Of a stretch of 64,000 nt of DNA, positions 36,012-44,433 are shown piece by piece. The DNA comes from Candidatus Zhuqueibacterota bacterium. Lineage in GTDB: Bacteria > Zhuqueibacterota > Zhuqueibacteria > Oceanimicrobiales > Oceanimicrobiaceae. The first letter of the stretch is position 1, and each line of letters begins with the position of its first letter. The notes under the pieces were generated by a model that was not told where the DNA came from, did no database searches, and worked only from the letters and a program-made list of their open reading frames with translations. Position numbers and translations under genes: made by a program. Location: contig JAJDAF010000061.1 in NCBI GenBank assembly GCA_029261995.1, forward strand, positions 278,219 through 342,218. The letters are read 5' to 3'.

Positions 36012-36040
36012 TTGTTTTATTATCCCGGTCGTGATATACT
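36012..36040 (+). promoter_or_regulatory. Sigma-70 promoter of the radC remnant
   Basis: TTGTTT (36012-36017), 17-base spacer, TATACT (36035-36040). The predicted start falls at about 36047, right at the ATG (36048), so the transcript would be leaderless. Confidence 0.55.
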
Positions 36041-36047
36041 AGATTCA

Positions 36048-36417
36048 ATGACCTACCTCAAGGAACTCAAAATCCAATACATCGAGACAGACATTGCCAA
36101 CCTGCTACAGGGCCAGGTTGAAAAACCTGCTGATCTCTATCACCTTTTCAAGGACCTGGAAAAATCTGACAAGGAGAAAGTCATTGGCGTTTACTTGACA
36201 AGCAGCATGGTTATCAACAGTTTTGAAGTCCTCAGTCAACTTTATTGTGCTACACAATCATCCTTCGGGTAATCCCGAGCCCTCAGCTCGCGACAGGAAG
36301 ACCATTCACAAAATCCAGAAGCAATCAGAAATCATGGAAATCCGCATGGTTGATTTCATCATTGTGGGACAGAAGAGCTTTTGGAGCTGGAAAGCACAGG
36401 ATTATTTCACCGCTTAG
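36048..36417 (+). pseudogene. radC: radC-like gene with internal deletion and frameshift
   Basis: The first frame (ATG 36048) gives a RadC-like lead-in: LFKDLEKSDKEKVIGVYLTS, then VINSFEVLSQ. The second frame gives VLHNHPSGNPEPSARD, the JAMM metal site of RadC/MPN proteins, and a normal C-terminus to 36417. Compared with RadC, the roughly 25-30 residues that carry the conserved NAS..HPREVF segment between these blocks are missing, and the two parts are out of frame around 36235-36245. So this is a decayed copy, not just a sequencing slip. Confidence 0.75.
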
Positions 36418-36491
36418 GCAAACGGGTCGCAAATTTTGGCCACCTTCAAAGCCTTGGCAGCGCAACTCTGGTTTCGCACCATCGAGCCACT

Positions 36492-37016
36492 ATGTCGAAA
36501 GAAAAATCTCTCATCCCTGTAGAACGCATTCAGAAATCAATCCTTTTCCTTCGTGGCCAGAAGGTCCTGCTGGATGCCGACCTGGCTGAACTCTATGGCG
36601 TGGAGACCAAGGTTTTGGTGCAAGCGGTCAAGCGCAACATTGAGCGCTTCCCGGGAGATTTCATGTTCCAGCTGACCAAAAAGGAATACGACATCTTGAG
36701 GTCACAAACTGTGACCTCAAGTCAGTGGGGCGGCCGCCGTTATCCACCCTACGCCTTCACTGAGCAAGGCATCGCCATGCTGTCAAGCGTCTTGCGCAGT
36801 CTGCCAGCCATCCAGGTGAACATCCTGATTATGCGTGCCTTTGTCCAAATGCGCCAGATGCTCGCGTCAAACCGCGGTCTGATGCAGAAGATTCTCGAGA
36901 TGGAGAGGAAGTATGACGCCCAGTATAAAGTGGTGTTCGAGGCAATTCGCCAGCTCATGGCGCCACCAGACAAACCGCGGCAGCGGATTGGCTTCAAAAC
37001 GGGAAAAGATGATTGA
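36492..37016 (+). CDS. ORF6N-domain protein
   Basis: 174 residues from ATG 36492. The N-terminus ([33 protein letters not shown]) and [18 protein letters not shown] are the ORF6N/KilA-N-related domain, followed by [22 protein letters not shown]. Such proteins are common on phages and mobile elements and probably bind DNA. The C-terminal part is a coiled coil. The in-frame upstream extension overlaps the radC remnant and is rejected. Confidence 0.9.
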   Translation: MSKEKSLIPVERIQKSILFLRGQKVLLDADLAELYGVETKVLVQAVKRNIERFPGDFMFQLTKKEYDILRSQTVTSSQWGGRRYPPYAFTEQGIAMLSSVLRSLPAIQVNILIMRAFVQMRQMLASNRGLMQKILEMERKYDAQYKVVFEAIRQLMAPPDKPRQRIGFKTGKDD

Positions 37017-37025
37017 ATTATTTCT

Positions 37026-37181
37026 ATGACTAACACAAAAAACACGCCGGAAGAGCTCGAGTATGTTCCGATCGATGAAACGCCACTCCTGGTCGAGTTG
37101 GTTTGGTCGGCTGTGTTAGACAATTATAACGATCTCCCGCCCTCTACGCCCTTGCCCATCCTGCAACAGGAAGAGTCTTAA
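37026..37181 (+). CDS. Small 51-residue acidic protein
   Basis: ATG 37026 lies nine bases after the ORF6N stop. The product (MTNTKNTPEELEYVPIDETP and onwards to LQQEES) is acidic and Pro/Leu rich. No family recognised; its close spacing suggests co-expression with the ORF6N gene. A GC-rich non-coding stretch of about 230 bases follows. Confidence 0.4.
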   Translation: MTNTKNTPEELEYVPIDETPLLVELVWSAVLDNYNDLPPSTPLPILQQEES

Positions 37182-37412
37182 GCAATCCCGCAACCCCTCG
37201 GCCAGCCACGGGCTCGCCTCTTCCCTGCGTAGTCGCCACCAGGCGCACTGGCGCAGATACTCGCTCTCGCCGCATGCTACACCCTGGCTGCGGCGTTCGC
37301 TCGCAACAGCGCCGCGCGCTCACCCCCAAATGCAGTCCCCTGTTCTCTTGCTGGCCTTCGTGTTATCCTTGGAGCAAACAGTCCTTTGCAGCAACCAGCA
37401 GGAGAACTCCAA

Positions 37413-37619
37413 ATGACCACACGAAACATATCTCATCCAGATAAAGCAAGCCTTCCCGAGAATGTAGTCGGCGCCCTGGATAAAATCGTTGGCCATTTCT
37501 GGTCAGACGAACAGAGCCACTATCAGCAGGCGACCCCGGCAGAACAAACTGACCATATTTTTAACGCCCTCTCGCTCGTCAACAACTGGCGTGCTATGGC
37601 AAAACGCCTAAACTTGTGA
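37413..37619 (+). CDS. Small acidic protein, paralogue of the 50573 gene
   Basis: 68 residues from ATG 37413 with GGAG ten bases upstream. The core ALDKIVGHFWSDEQ..., then TDHIFNALSLVNNW matches ALDAILDYLWQDEQ... and DGHIFNAMQLVKAW in the gene at 50573, so the two are diverged copies. Helical, no membrane segment. Function unknown; it is followed after 16 bases by a zinc-ribbon gene that also has a paralogue in the second block. Confidence 0.7.
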   Translation: MTTRNISHPDKASLPENVVGALDKIVGHFWSDEQSHYQQATPAEQTDHIFNALSLVNNWRAMAKRLNL

Positions 37620-37635
37620 AACGGAGGCTTTCGAT

Positions 37636-37860
37636 ATGCCCTCATGTAAAAAATGCCGGCGCTGGTGTGAGCTTGTCAGATTTGTTCATAATAGACGGTT
37701 CGTGTTTTGGATTTATCAGGAGGAGCCATTTATAGATACCTACATGGCAGAGGCGCGGGATATCAGGGTTTATGAGTGTCCGGGGTGTGAGGAACGTGAA
37801 ATAGAGAGGTCGACTTATGATTTGCAAATCCAGGATGACGATGAGTTCTGTCTCAACTGA
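37636..37860 (+). CDS. Small zinc-ribbon protein, paralogue of the 50104 gene
   Basis: 74 residues with two CxxC pairs (CKKC and CPGC) and the C-terminal tail STYDLQIQDDDEFCLN. The gene on the minus strand at 49883-50104 encodes the same architecture (CNRC/CGAK, CPRC, YDLKIQDDDEYCLN). Probable zinc-binding protein of unknown role on a mobile element. A partial DNA copy of its 3' end lies at 38471-38566. Confidence 0.7.
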   Translation: MPSCKKCRRWCELVRFVHNRRFVFWIYQEEPFIDTYMAEARDIRVYECPGCEEREIERSTYDLQIQDDDEFCLN

Positions 37861-37882
37861 TGAGGCTTCTGCACCAAAGAAA

Positions 37883-37919
37883 ACGGCAAGGCTTGGTGAA
37901 AGCCCTGCCGTGTTTTTTT
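37883..37919 (+). terminator. Intrinsic terminator after the zinc-ribbon gene
   Basis: ACGGCAAGGCTT (37883-37894) pairs with AAGCCCTGCCGT (37900-37911), one mismatch, followed by G and seven T residues. Confidence 0.85.
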
Positions 37920-38042
37920 GCCATTACCCGTGTGCATTTTGAAGGAAACGGCTGTACTCTACTGCGTTGGCTGAACCGGAGCCGAAAACGACAGGGATTG
38001 GCGAACCCGGTTAACACTGAAGTGAGACCAACGGAGAACTTG

Positions 38043-38372
38043 ATGATTTGGAGAGGAAAAGGCTGGCTGGTTCCCGCAATCGTTTTTGTAGTTTCGCTAA
38101 TTGCAGAATTACTGACCGAGGACGTCATTTTTAAAGATGACACCTATTATCAAGGCGAGCGTTGGCCGTTTGCTTGTTCTCTAGTTGTTTCAGCTGCCAC
38201 ACTATGGCGCCTTGGCAGAAAGGTGTTCCCGACCACAACCAGAAGACTGACAGATCAAGACAGTGGCCAGGAAGTGGTTTTCAAAGACTCCCATGATTTC
38301 CTTTTTGTCCGGATGGAATACTGGGGGCCTCTCCTGCTGCTCTCCAGTATCGGATATTTGCTCTTCGGTTAG
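38043..38372 (+). CDS. Small membrane protein (MIWRGKGW type)
   Basis: 109 residues from ATG 38043, GGAG six bases upstream; the long in-frame extension back to 37860 runs through the terminator and is rejected. Three hydrophobic segments: one after WRGKGW, one in the centre (WPFACSLVVSAATLW) and one at the end (MEYWGPLLLLSSIGYLLFG). Small proteins with this opening and the MEYWGP motif are widespread hypothetical proteins. Role unknown. Confidence 0.7.
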   Translation: MIWRGKGWLVPAIVFVVSLIAELLTEDVIFKDDTYYQGERWPFACSLVVSAATLWRLGRKVFPTTTRRLTDQDSGQEVVFKDSHDFLFVRMEYWGPLLLLSSIGYLLFG

Positions 38373-38470
38373 CAAATCGCCTCCCCACTCTATTGCCACC
38401 ACTGCTTCTAAGTAATTGGCTTTCTCAGTTACTCCCATTTCAAAATCCCAGGCTGATTCAGAAGCTAACA

Positions 38471-38566
38471 GGGTTTATGAGTGTTCGGGGTGTGATAACC
38501 ATGAGATAGAGAGGTCGACTTATGATTCTGCAAATCCAGGATGACGATGAGTTCTGTCTCAACTAA
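38471..38566 (+). repeat. Degenerate partial duplicate of the zinc-ribbon gene 3' end
   Basis: The DNA from 38471 repeats 37769-37860 almost exactly (GGGTTTATGAGTGT..., GGATGACGATGAGTTCTG...), but with an inserted base and an early in-frame stop, so it is a broken partial copy. It lies 700 bases downstream of the intact gene. Confidence 0.8.
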
Positions 38567-38622
38567 ACGGTTTTCGACAAGAATTAATATTGACGTCTCC
38601 CTTATGTTCCAGCCTGACCTTT

Positions 38623-38954
38623 TCAGTAAGGATGCCCTACCTGGTTCGCGGTCTGGGCAATCTGTGGTTGGTTACTGTCCTTGGCTTTGGTGGCGGTGAA
38701 CTGAAGAGCCTTCCTTGAGTGAGCCATAGCGCTATCATAGTCACTGTTTTTCAATTCATCAATCCAGCGCCGGCGGATCTTCTTCTGATCCTCGTAAGTT
38801 GGTTTCTGCTGAGACTGTAACTTTCTTTGTACTTTGGATAGACCAGCTCAGTAGGACTCATTTTCATGAGTTCTGTTGCTACAAAACCCAACCGCTCGTC
38901 TACTGCGGCTCGTGAGTTTTTCCGTCCTGCTATGTGTTCCCCCTTAGAATTCAA
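38623..38954 (-). pseudogene. Frameshifted small gene of unknown function
   Basis: Two overlapping minus-strand frames join into one sensible protein. The first gives RAAVDERLGFVATELMKMSP, the second VQRKLQSQQKPTYEDQKK and WIDELKNSDYDSAMAHSRK to a stop at 38623. The reading frame changes near 38825-38845. Both halves have protein-like helical composition. A single-base indel, real or from sequencing, explains it. Family unknown. Confidence 0.5.
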
Positions 38955-39178
38955 TAGCGAAAGGATTATCCTGTATATATTTATGACCTAAGTTACTGAA
39001 ATTGTTAAGTCTTGGACTCTACAGAACAATTGGGTTCGACCAATTGTCACGTATAAGTATGTAGGAAGCGAAGAAAACGTTGATTCTGATGGATGCCTGA
39101 GAGAATCGGGGGGATAAAATAATGGATACGTGAACATAGCTCTTTGATGGTATCCTATCAGGGAGGATACTAAGGAAA

Positions 39179-39621
39179 ATGAAGGATGTGAGTATGCCCA
39201 GTAAGGTCGGTGTAGCGAGGTTCAATTGGCTCGGGCCAATGAATAACATTGAGAGTTTGATTGAGGATTGGACTCCCAAAAACTGTAACACTGAGAAGGA
39301 TTATGAGAAATCTTTGTTCAGTATGCTAAGAAATAGGCTACATGAGGACATCTCAATAATCAAACAATATGGCGCTGGCCGACGATTGTTGATATAGTCG
39401 TTGATGAGGAAGTTGCCGTTGAAATGAAGGCAAACCTTAAATCAACCGCGGCCATGGCCCGACTTATCGGTCAGGTTGATATCATGCTTGACAGATTTGA
39501 CAAGATCATAGTCGTACTATGTGGTGAGAATGACAAGGAATTTGAGAGGACTCTGTTATCGAAGTTTGAAGAAAAAGATGGTGGACTTTTTGCTCCACAC
39601 ATAACACTAATCACTAAGTAG
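39179..39621 (+). pseudogene. Frameshifted PD-(D/E)XK-type nuclease-like gene
   Basis: ATG 39179 with AAGGAAA upstream opens a frame that ends at 39397; a second frame continues to 39621. Read across a one-base shift near 39375-39385 the product is about 147 residues. It contains LHEDISIIKQYGAGR, then TIVDIVVDEEVAVEMKANL, where D...EMK fits the D-x(n)-ExK core of restriction-like nucleases, followed by RLIGQVDIMLDRFDKIIVVL. This order is typical of small restriction-fold nucleases. The frame break may inactivate it or be a sequencing error. Confidence 0.6.
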
Positions 39622-39637
39622 TTTCCTACGAAACCTG

Positions 39638-39967
39638 ATGAATAGACAAAAGGCAGTCGAAATCGTCGGATATAGACGAATGAGAGCAAAGTCCATTGGA
39701 TATATCCTTTGGTTTTTAATTCTCATTGTCGGAGTTATTGGATTGATTTTTTGGAAATGGTATTCAATCATATTAGCCATCGTGTTTGGACTTGTTTTTG
39801 GGACATTGTCTTCTTTTATCGAATCAAAGCGGATTCAAAGAATAACCGGTTTGAATATTCACGAGCAGGAAAGAGCTTATGGCGAGAGTCTAGTAGCAAA
39901 ATTACATCCGATGACAAGGACTCCAGATAAATACCGTGAATATATTGATTCTCTCCCGGATAGTTGA
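39638..39967 (+). CDS. Small two-span membrane protein
   Basis: 109 residues. Two hydrophobic segments (IGYILWFLILIVGVIGLIFW and SIILAIVFGLVFGTLS) followed by a basic soluble tail. It lies 16 bases after the broken nuclease gene on the same strand, so it may be its membrane partner. No clear Shine-Dalgarno. Unknown family. Confidence 0.6.
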   Translation: MNRQKAVEIVGYRRMRAKSIGYILWFLILIVGVIGLIFWKWYSIILAIVFGLVFGTLSSFIESKRIQRITGLNIHEQERAYGESLVAKLHPMTRTPDKYREYIDSLPDS

Positions 39968-40074
39968 ATGATGGCCGAGTTCCATCCGGATGGAAAGCCA
40001 TCGTATTTTCACTTGATAATTAATTAACATGTAGATTTGGCATTCCTTCCTCATTTTTTCGGAGACTAGTAAGT

Positions 40075-40506
40075 ATGAAAAGGCGAACAACCATGAGAAT
40101 TATTTCGACAGCTGTGGCAGTCCTAATAATGGTTATTCTGATCATTCCAAAATGCGTTTATGCAAACATAGGCGACTCTTTATCCAAAGCTAAATCTCGA
40201 ACAGAGTACTATAAGAAAAAATATGGAGCAATCGACCCACTCTTTGAGACCGACGACAATGGAAAAGTGATTTGGGAATGTTGGGTTGCTCCTCCAGAAC
40301 AATGGACAGAGAAAGAGGCACTCAAATTCGCGATGGAACTTGTTCCGAAACCGTTGAAGAAGGAAGCCCCTAAAAAAGAAAGGAAAGATGGTACCTACTA
40401 CCCATATAAATTATCTGATGGCACGATGATAATCCTTTCTGGCTTCAATGGAGCCTACTTCGGACTTGAAGTCCGGGCTCCTGGGTTTAAAGGTTCACGT
40501 TGTTAA
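40075..40506 (+). CDS. Secreted protein of unknown function
   Basis: 143 residues with a signal peptide (AVAVLIMVILIIPKCVYA, cleavage likely after VYA). The mature part begins NIGDSLSKAKSRTEYYKKKYG and has Trp-rich central and Gly-rich C-terminal segments. GGAG lies 11 bases before the ATG. Role unknown; exported from the cytoplasm. Confidence 0.6.
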   Translation: MKRRTTMRIISTAVAVLIMVILIIPKCVYANIGDSLSKAKSRTEYYKKKYGAIDPLFETDDNGKVIWECWVAPPEQWTEKEALKFAMELVPKPLKKEAPKKERKDGTYYPYKLSDGTMIILSGFNGAYFGLEVRAPGFKGSRC

Positions 40507-40635
40507 GTGGATTAGCTAGTCAAGGGTGGGTTCGTAACCCAACGTAATACAAGTGCCTAACCGCGTGTCGCTAATTTTTAAATTCGATTTGCGGTTTTGC
40601 CGGTCAAATGAGCATCATGCACCGCATATAAGCTT

Positions 40636-41685
40636 ATGACGGAAAGATATTACAACGATGACAACTCACCTCAAGTGAGCAAAACCCGGCTAATTAATGA
40701 GCCTAAAAACATACGCCCTCATGTCGTGATTTTGGGAGCTGGGGCCAGTGTGGCGGCCTTTCCCCAAGGGGACGCGAATGGTCAGAAATTACCTATGATG
40801 GCCGATTTCGTTGACGTGGTTTCAGACCTTCGAGACTTATTGGTGAGTTCAGGAATAGACTATGATAGTCAAAATTTTGAACTACTGTACAGCAAGATTC
40901 ACGAGCTAGATCCTAGGTCACCTTTACTACATGACATTGACAAAAATGTAAGGGATTATTTTGAAGGACTTCAACTTCCTGAAGGCCCGACATTATATGA
41001 TCACTTGCTTCTTTCTCTAAGACCGAAGGATATTATTGCAACATTCAATTGGGATCCGTTTCTATTCGATGCATGGGAACGTCATAGATACACAATTCGG
41101 CTGCCTGAGGTCGTTTATCTCCATGGAAATGTGAGAATAGCCTACTGTGCTGAACATCGTTTCCAGGGGGAAAAAGGCATGTATTGTCCAGAATGCGATA
41201 AAGAACTGACACCTTCGCCGTTGCTTTATCCTGTGGCTACAAAGAACTACTCTGCTGATCTGCTTATCAGCGCAGCCTGGCGAACACTGAAGCATGTATT
41301 ACCCTCAGCGTTCACTTTTACTGTTTTTGGATACGGGGCGCCGAAAGCAGACAAAGAAGCTTTTGACTTAATGGCCAATGCATGGAAAGGCAAGCGCGAC
41401 AGAGAATTTGAGACAATAGAAATCATCGATATCAAAGATGAATCCTTATTAACCGAACAATGGAAGCCATTCATGCCAACATTGCACTTTATGTATCCGA
41501 AAGACTTTTATAAATCACAGATAGCTAATTATCCTCGCCGAAGTTGTGAAGCACTGTATGTGCCAACGGTCTCAGGAAGATTTGCAGAAACTTACCCGAT
41601 ACCGAAGAATGTTGATCTCAGGGAGTTGACGTTGTGGTTTCAACCGTTATTTGATGCCGAGAATTCTGTAGAAAAGAATGCATAA
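40636..41685 (+). CDS. SIR2-like (sirtuin-fold) defence-type protein
   Basis: 349 residues. VVILGAGASVA (31-40) is the NAD-binding glycine loop, TFNWD (136-140) the equivalent of the sirtuin NxD site, and YLHG (161-164) supplies the catalytic histidine 163. A zinc-ribbon insert follows (Cys171, His174, Cys184, Cys187), then FGYGAPKAD as the second nucleotide-binding loop. SIR2-domain proteins in defence islands deplete NAD on phage infection; here no partner gene is recognised, but unknown small genes follow. Start without a clear Shine-Dalgarno. Confidence 0.8.
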   Translation: MTERYYNDDNSPQVSKTRLINEPKNIRPHVVILGAGASVAAFPQGDANGQKLPMMADFVDVVSDLRDLLVSSGIDYDSQNFELLYSKIHELDPRSPLLHDIDKNVRDYFEGLQLPEGPTLYDHLLLSLRPKDIIATFNWDPFLFDAWERHRYTIRLPEVVYLHGNVRIAYCAEHRFQGEKGMYCPECDKELTPSPLLYPVATKNYSADLLISAAWRTLKHVLPSAFTFTVFGYGAPKADKEAFDLMANAWKGKRDREFETIEIIDIKDESLLTEQWKPFMPTLHFMYPKDFYKSQIANYPRRSCEALYVPTVSGRFAETYPIPKNVDLRELTLWFQPLFDAENSVEKNA

Positions 41686-41773
41686 CTTCAGCAGTCTACC
41701 GCGTGGTTTGGGCCGCAGAAGCTGGGGTTGCGTCAGGCCCGTTGAACTTAGTCTAAACTTAAGGAATTAAATC

Positions 41774-42163
41774 ATGAATAGTGAACATCTCAATTTTCAA
41801 CCAGAAAAATTCAAAGTCTTTTCAAGATATCTGATTCAAGTGGCAAAAGAAAAGCGTTGTGTTCCATATTATGAGTTGGAGAATGTATTTGGTCTCAGCC
41901 ATAAACAGGTTGGTTATTATGCGGGACGGTTAGGTGATTATTGTATTTCAAGAAAAATGCCACCACTCAATGGGCTTATGGTTAGTGCAACTGATTGTGT
42001 TCCTAGTCAGGGTTTTGACTGGTATCAACAGCAATATAAAATGTCATGGGGAGAGGTTCTCAGCAGTTGTTGGAGGGAATACCACGTTACTTCTACCCGT
42101 GAAAAACAAGTACAGGATTTCAGCCAGAGAGATGCCGACATTGATCAGTTATTAAATGAATAA
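41774..42163 (+). CDS. Small protein seen in accessory/restriction contexts, unknown function
   Basis: 129 residues, AAGGA before the ATG. It contains VPYYELENVFGLSHKQVGYY and CISRKMPPLNGLMVSATDC followed by GFDWY. Proteins with a similar 'YC..K.LPPLNALVV...G.P..GF' pattern are common hypotheticals of mobile elements. It follows the SIR2-like gene by 88 bases and may be co-expressed. Confidence 0.6.
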   Translation: MNSEHLNFQPEKFKVFSRYLIQVAKEKRCVPYYELENVFGLSHKQVGYYAGRLGDYCISRKMPPLNGLMVSATDCVPSQGFDWYQQQYKMSWGEVLSSCWREYHVTSTREKQVQDFSQRDADIDQLLNE

Positions 42164-42341
42164 GTGAATTGGTTATACTCGAGCTTGATTACCAGAAATA
42201 TCGGTGAATATCTGATGACCGTTAAATGGCTGTCGCGATAACTATCCCACCCTGCCAAGTCGTCCGCAGTTTTCATCGTTGAGACATATTGTAGGAGAAA
42301 GACAACTGTACCATTTGATTAGAATATGAGAGGAAATTGTC

Positions 42342-42578
42342 ATGAGAGAACCTTTTGAGTTTTACGTGGAGTATTATGGGCGAGTCCGAAGTGGTTACGA
42401 AGTAAAGGATACTGATTTCTATTATGATGAAGACACTTCAAATGGAGGAAAAGAAAGAAAGGACTATGATGTAAGAATAAGCACAGCAATTTCTCTAGCT
42501 GCTGAGCATGCCAAAACCCCTTCGAACATGTGCAACAAGACAGAATTTGAAAAAGAACTCGAGTACCGACTTTCCTAA
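42342..42578 (+). CDS. Small acidic unknown protein
   Basis: 78 residues; GAGAGGAAA precedes the ATG. Rich in Tyr, Asp and Glu (YYDEDTSNGGKERKDYDV). No family recognised. It converges with the minus-strand gene ending at 42595. Confidence 0.5.
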   Translation: MREPFEFYVEYYGRVRSGYEVKDTDFYYDEDTSNGGKERKDYDVRISTAISLAAEHAKTPSNMCNKTEFEKELEYRLS

Positions 42579-42594
42579 TCTCTACTTATCTCAG

Positions 42595-43672
42595 TCATCC
42601 GAAAAGAGTTTTTGCAAAGACTTGATCCGCCGGTTTATCATGTTTCTCCATTTCTCTCAGGACGTTCAAAGTCTTATCATCCAAGTTTCCATCTGAAATG
42701 ACTACAACTCTGTCAACATAGTCAGCGAAAATCCGGTCCCGTTCAAAATAGTTGCCGGCATGATACGGTCTGCCGTGTTCGTAGGCCGGTCTGACACAGC
42801 GATTCGTGTACTGATAGTGTCTAGGTAGAACTTCCTTGTAGTCAAAGCCTAAATATGTTACCCATTTCTTTACAGCTTCGCCTGACCACCTTTGGCTACT
42901 GGGTTTGGCATTGGTAGTCGCAACGATTTCGGTTGAATCGGGATCGAGACTGTGGATTGTGTCGCGAACCAGACGTTGATCTGTGGTGTTCAGTATGATC
43001 CCAACTCGTTCCTTTTTCTCCGGCGGCCGCAACCCGACCGAAGGGAGGCCAGTCTCTGTGTTACAATCCATGGCGGATGGAACATCCTTCTGAGAGGTTG
43101 GTTCTCTTTTCCAGAATCTGTCATCGTTCTGTTTCTGTGCTTCCCTGATAGAAGTCATCCAATCTTCAGTTGAACACCCTTCGGGTTCCTGAAGGAGTTG
43201 TCTATCTATTTCTTCAGCTCTTGAAAAGTTGGTTGGTGTATGGTCAGCCTTTGGCTGACTGCCTGATCTTACTGAATACAGTTTATCTGTATTGTATTCT
43301 GTACTGGTTATATCTGGTAACGTATCCATAGGCTTGTGGATTGGTGTCTCACAATCTGTGGTTTGGTGCCTTCTCATAACTTCATCATCAATGACAGCAT
43401 ACCATCTTGTTTGATCTCCCCTTCTCTTGTTGAAGTTACCGATCTTGATGGCGCCCATTTTTTTCAACTTGATACCGAGTCTCCTGATTTTCTCGGCAGA
43501 CCAAAATGGGAATACCTCAGTCCATTGCAGACAAGTTGTTGGAAGTCCAGTAATGGCCGTCATGAAAGTTTTGATCGTGTTTCTTATTGAATGTTACCCA
43601 AAAGGCGGGATTGTGTAGCAGTATGGCTTCTTCAACACCATATTTCTTTGCGTCTTCAACGTCGAAGTACAT
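42595..43672 (-). pseudogene. Winged-helix + YspA/SLOG-like fusion gene, frameshifted near its start
   Basis: ATG 43672, with strong GGAGGAG five bases upstream, opens YGVEEAILLHNPAFW, then HDGHYWTSNNLS, and stops at 43517. The next frame continues WTEVFPFWSAEKIRR, then KKMGAIKIGNFNKRRGDQTRWY. Together these form the known plasmid/phage winged-helix domain, so one base is missing or extra around 43520-43530. After a long polar linker the C-terminus (KPSSQRWSGEAVKKW, then YFERDRIFADYVDRVVVISD) resembles YspA/DUF2493-type nucleotide-binding folds. The frame break may inactivate it, be a sequencing error, or be bypassed. Confidence 0.6.
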
Positions 43673-43783
43673 CAGACTCCTCCAAAAAATAAAAGGCCAA
43701 TACTCTGAGTCTGATGTCCACTAAGAGAGTATTGGCCTTTGTATACAAAATCTTTTACTACAAAGCATTTGGTGGACATCAGA
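43669..43783 (-). promoter_or_regulatory. 5' leader with terminator-like hairpin and three alternative pairing elements
   Basis: Hairpin: AAAGGCCAATACTCT (43692-43706 arm) pairs perfectly over 15 bp with 43726-43740; on the minus strand a T-rich run follows directly, then the ribosome site. The hairpin loop (43707-43721) is complementary over 12 bases to 43772-43783 upstream and, alternatively, over 11 bases (43707-43717) to 43669-43679, which covers the Shine-Dalgarno end and the start codon. A candidate -10 (TATATT, 43790-43795) would start the RNA at the first element. This is the layout of an attenuator or riboswitch-like control. Confidence 0.7.
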
Positions 43784-43854
43784 GTTCCTAATATAAGTAT
43801 GTCCCAATTTCCCAAAACATCGATTTTCGACAAAATATGTTCAAAAAAAATCAT

Positions 43855-43971
43855 TTAGATCCCAAGAATATGCTTAAGGATTTGGTATAATCCGTAAAGT
43901 GTCATTAGACATAAAGACAAGCGCAGGGCGAATTCTTGAATATCGCTAAACAACTTGACTATTCTTTTCAT
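43855..43971 (-). CDS. Tiny hydrophobic protein or leader peptide
   Basis: 38 residues from ATG 43971 (AGGCGG upstream): MKRIVKLFSDIQEFALRLSL followed by a hydrophobic, Leu-rich end. One membrane span is possible. It ends 72 bases before the regulatory leader of the next gene on the same strand, so it could be a leader peptide, a small membrane toxin-like protein, or spurious. Confidence 0.35.
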   Translation of the reverse strand: MKRIVKLFSDIQEFALRLSLCLMTLYGLYQILKHILGI

Positions 43972-44382
43972 GAAGGCACCGCCTATTGCACTTCTTTGAT
44001 TTGCAGGTATTGTTTCCTCTTGGAAGTCAATACCCTTTTTCGGGAGAATACAAAAAAACCGTCGATCATGCAAGTCCTCATTCTTCTTAAATCAAAGGAC
44101 TTGTGCCGGTTTCTTTTCATTATAGCCATAGCTTAGGCCCTGACAAGGTTTTTCAAATAAGCGTAAATCAATATTAACTAGTAGTTTCTATTACTTCCAG
44201 AATGTTGTCCTTGTCGAACATTACAATTGTTTCCGGATCAAAGTAGGTTGGGTTGGGTGCGAATAACAGACCCCCCGCAGCTACGGGCCCTCGGCCTCAA
44301 TGGGCACGCCTAGGTGGTTGGCTTGCGGGGCCCGGGGAATTCATAGGCTGCGAATCTTTCCAAAAACTTGCCGAGTTGGAAC
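43972..44382. other. Intergenic region with protein-gene remnants
   Basis: No intact gene. On the minus strand a short frame ending at 44178 reads LLFAPNPTYFDPETIVMFDK, then ILEVIETTS and stop, which looks like the C-terminus of a lost gene. A GC-rich block with self-complementarity lies at 44270-44340. Confidence 0.35.
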
Positions 44383-44411
44383 TTGACACAACTGGCTGAC
44401 GTTCTTATTTT
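44383..44411 (+). promoter_or_regulatory. Sigma-70 promoter
   Basis: TTGACA (44383-44388), 17-base spacer, TATTTT (44406-44411). Predicted start about 44418, upstream of ATG 44434. This excludes the longer frame start at 44368. Confidence 0.6.
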
Positions 44412-44433
44412 AGGTAAACACAAGTTCACCACT

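Noticed and set aside
44270-44340. GC-rich self-complementary block as an RNA gene
   Set aside because: No recognisable RNA family and no promoter or terminator around it.
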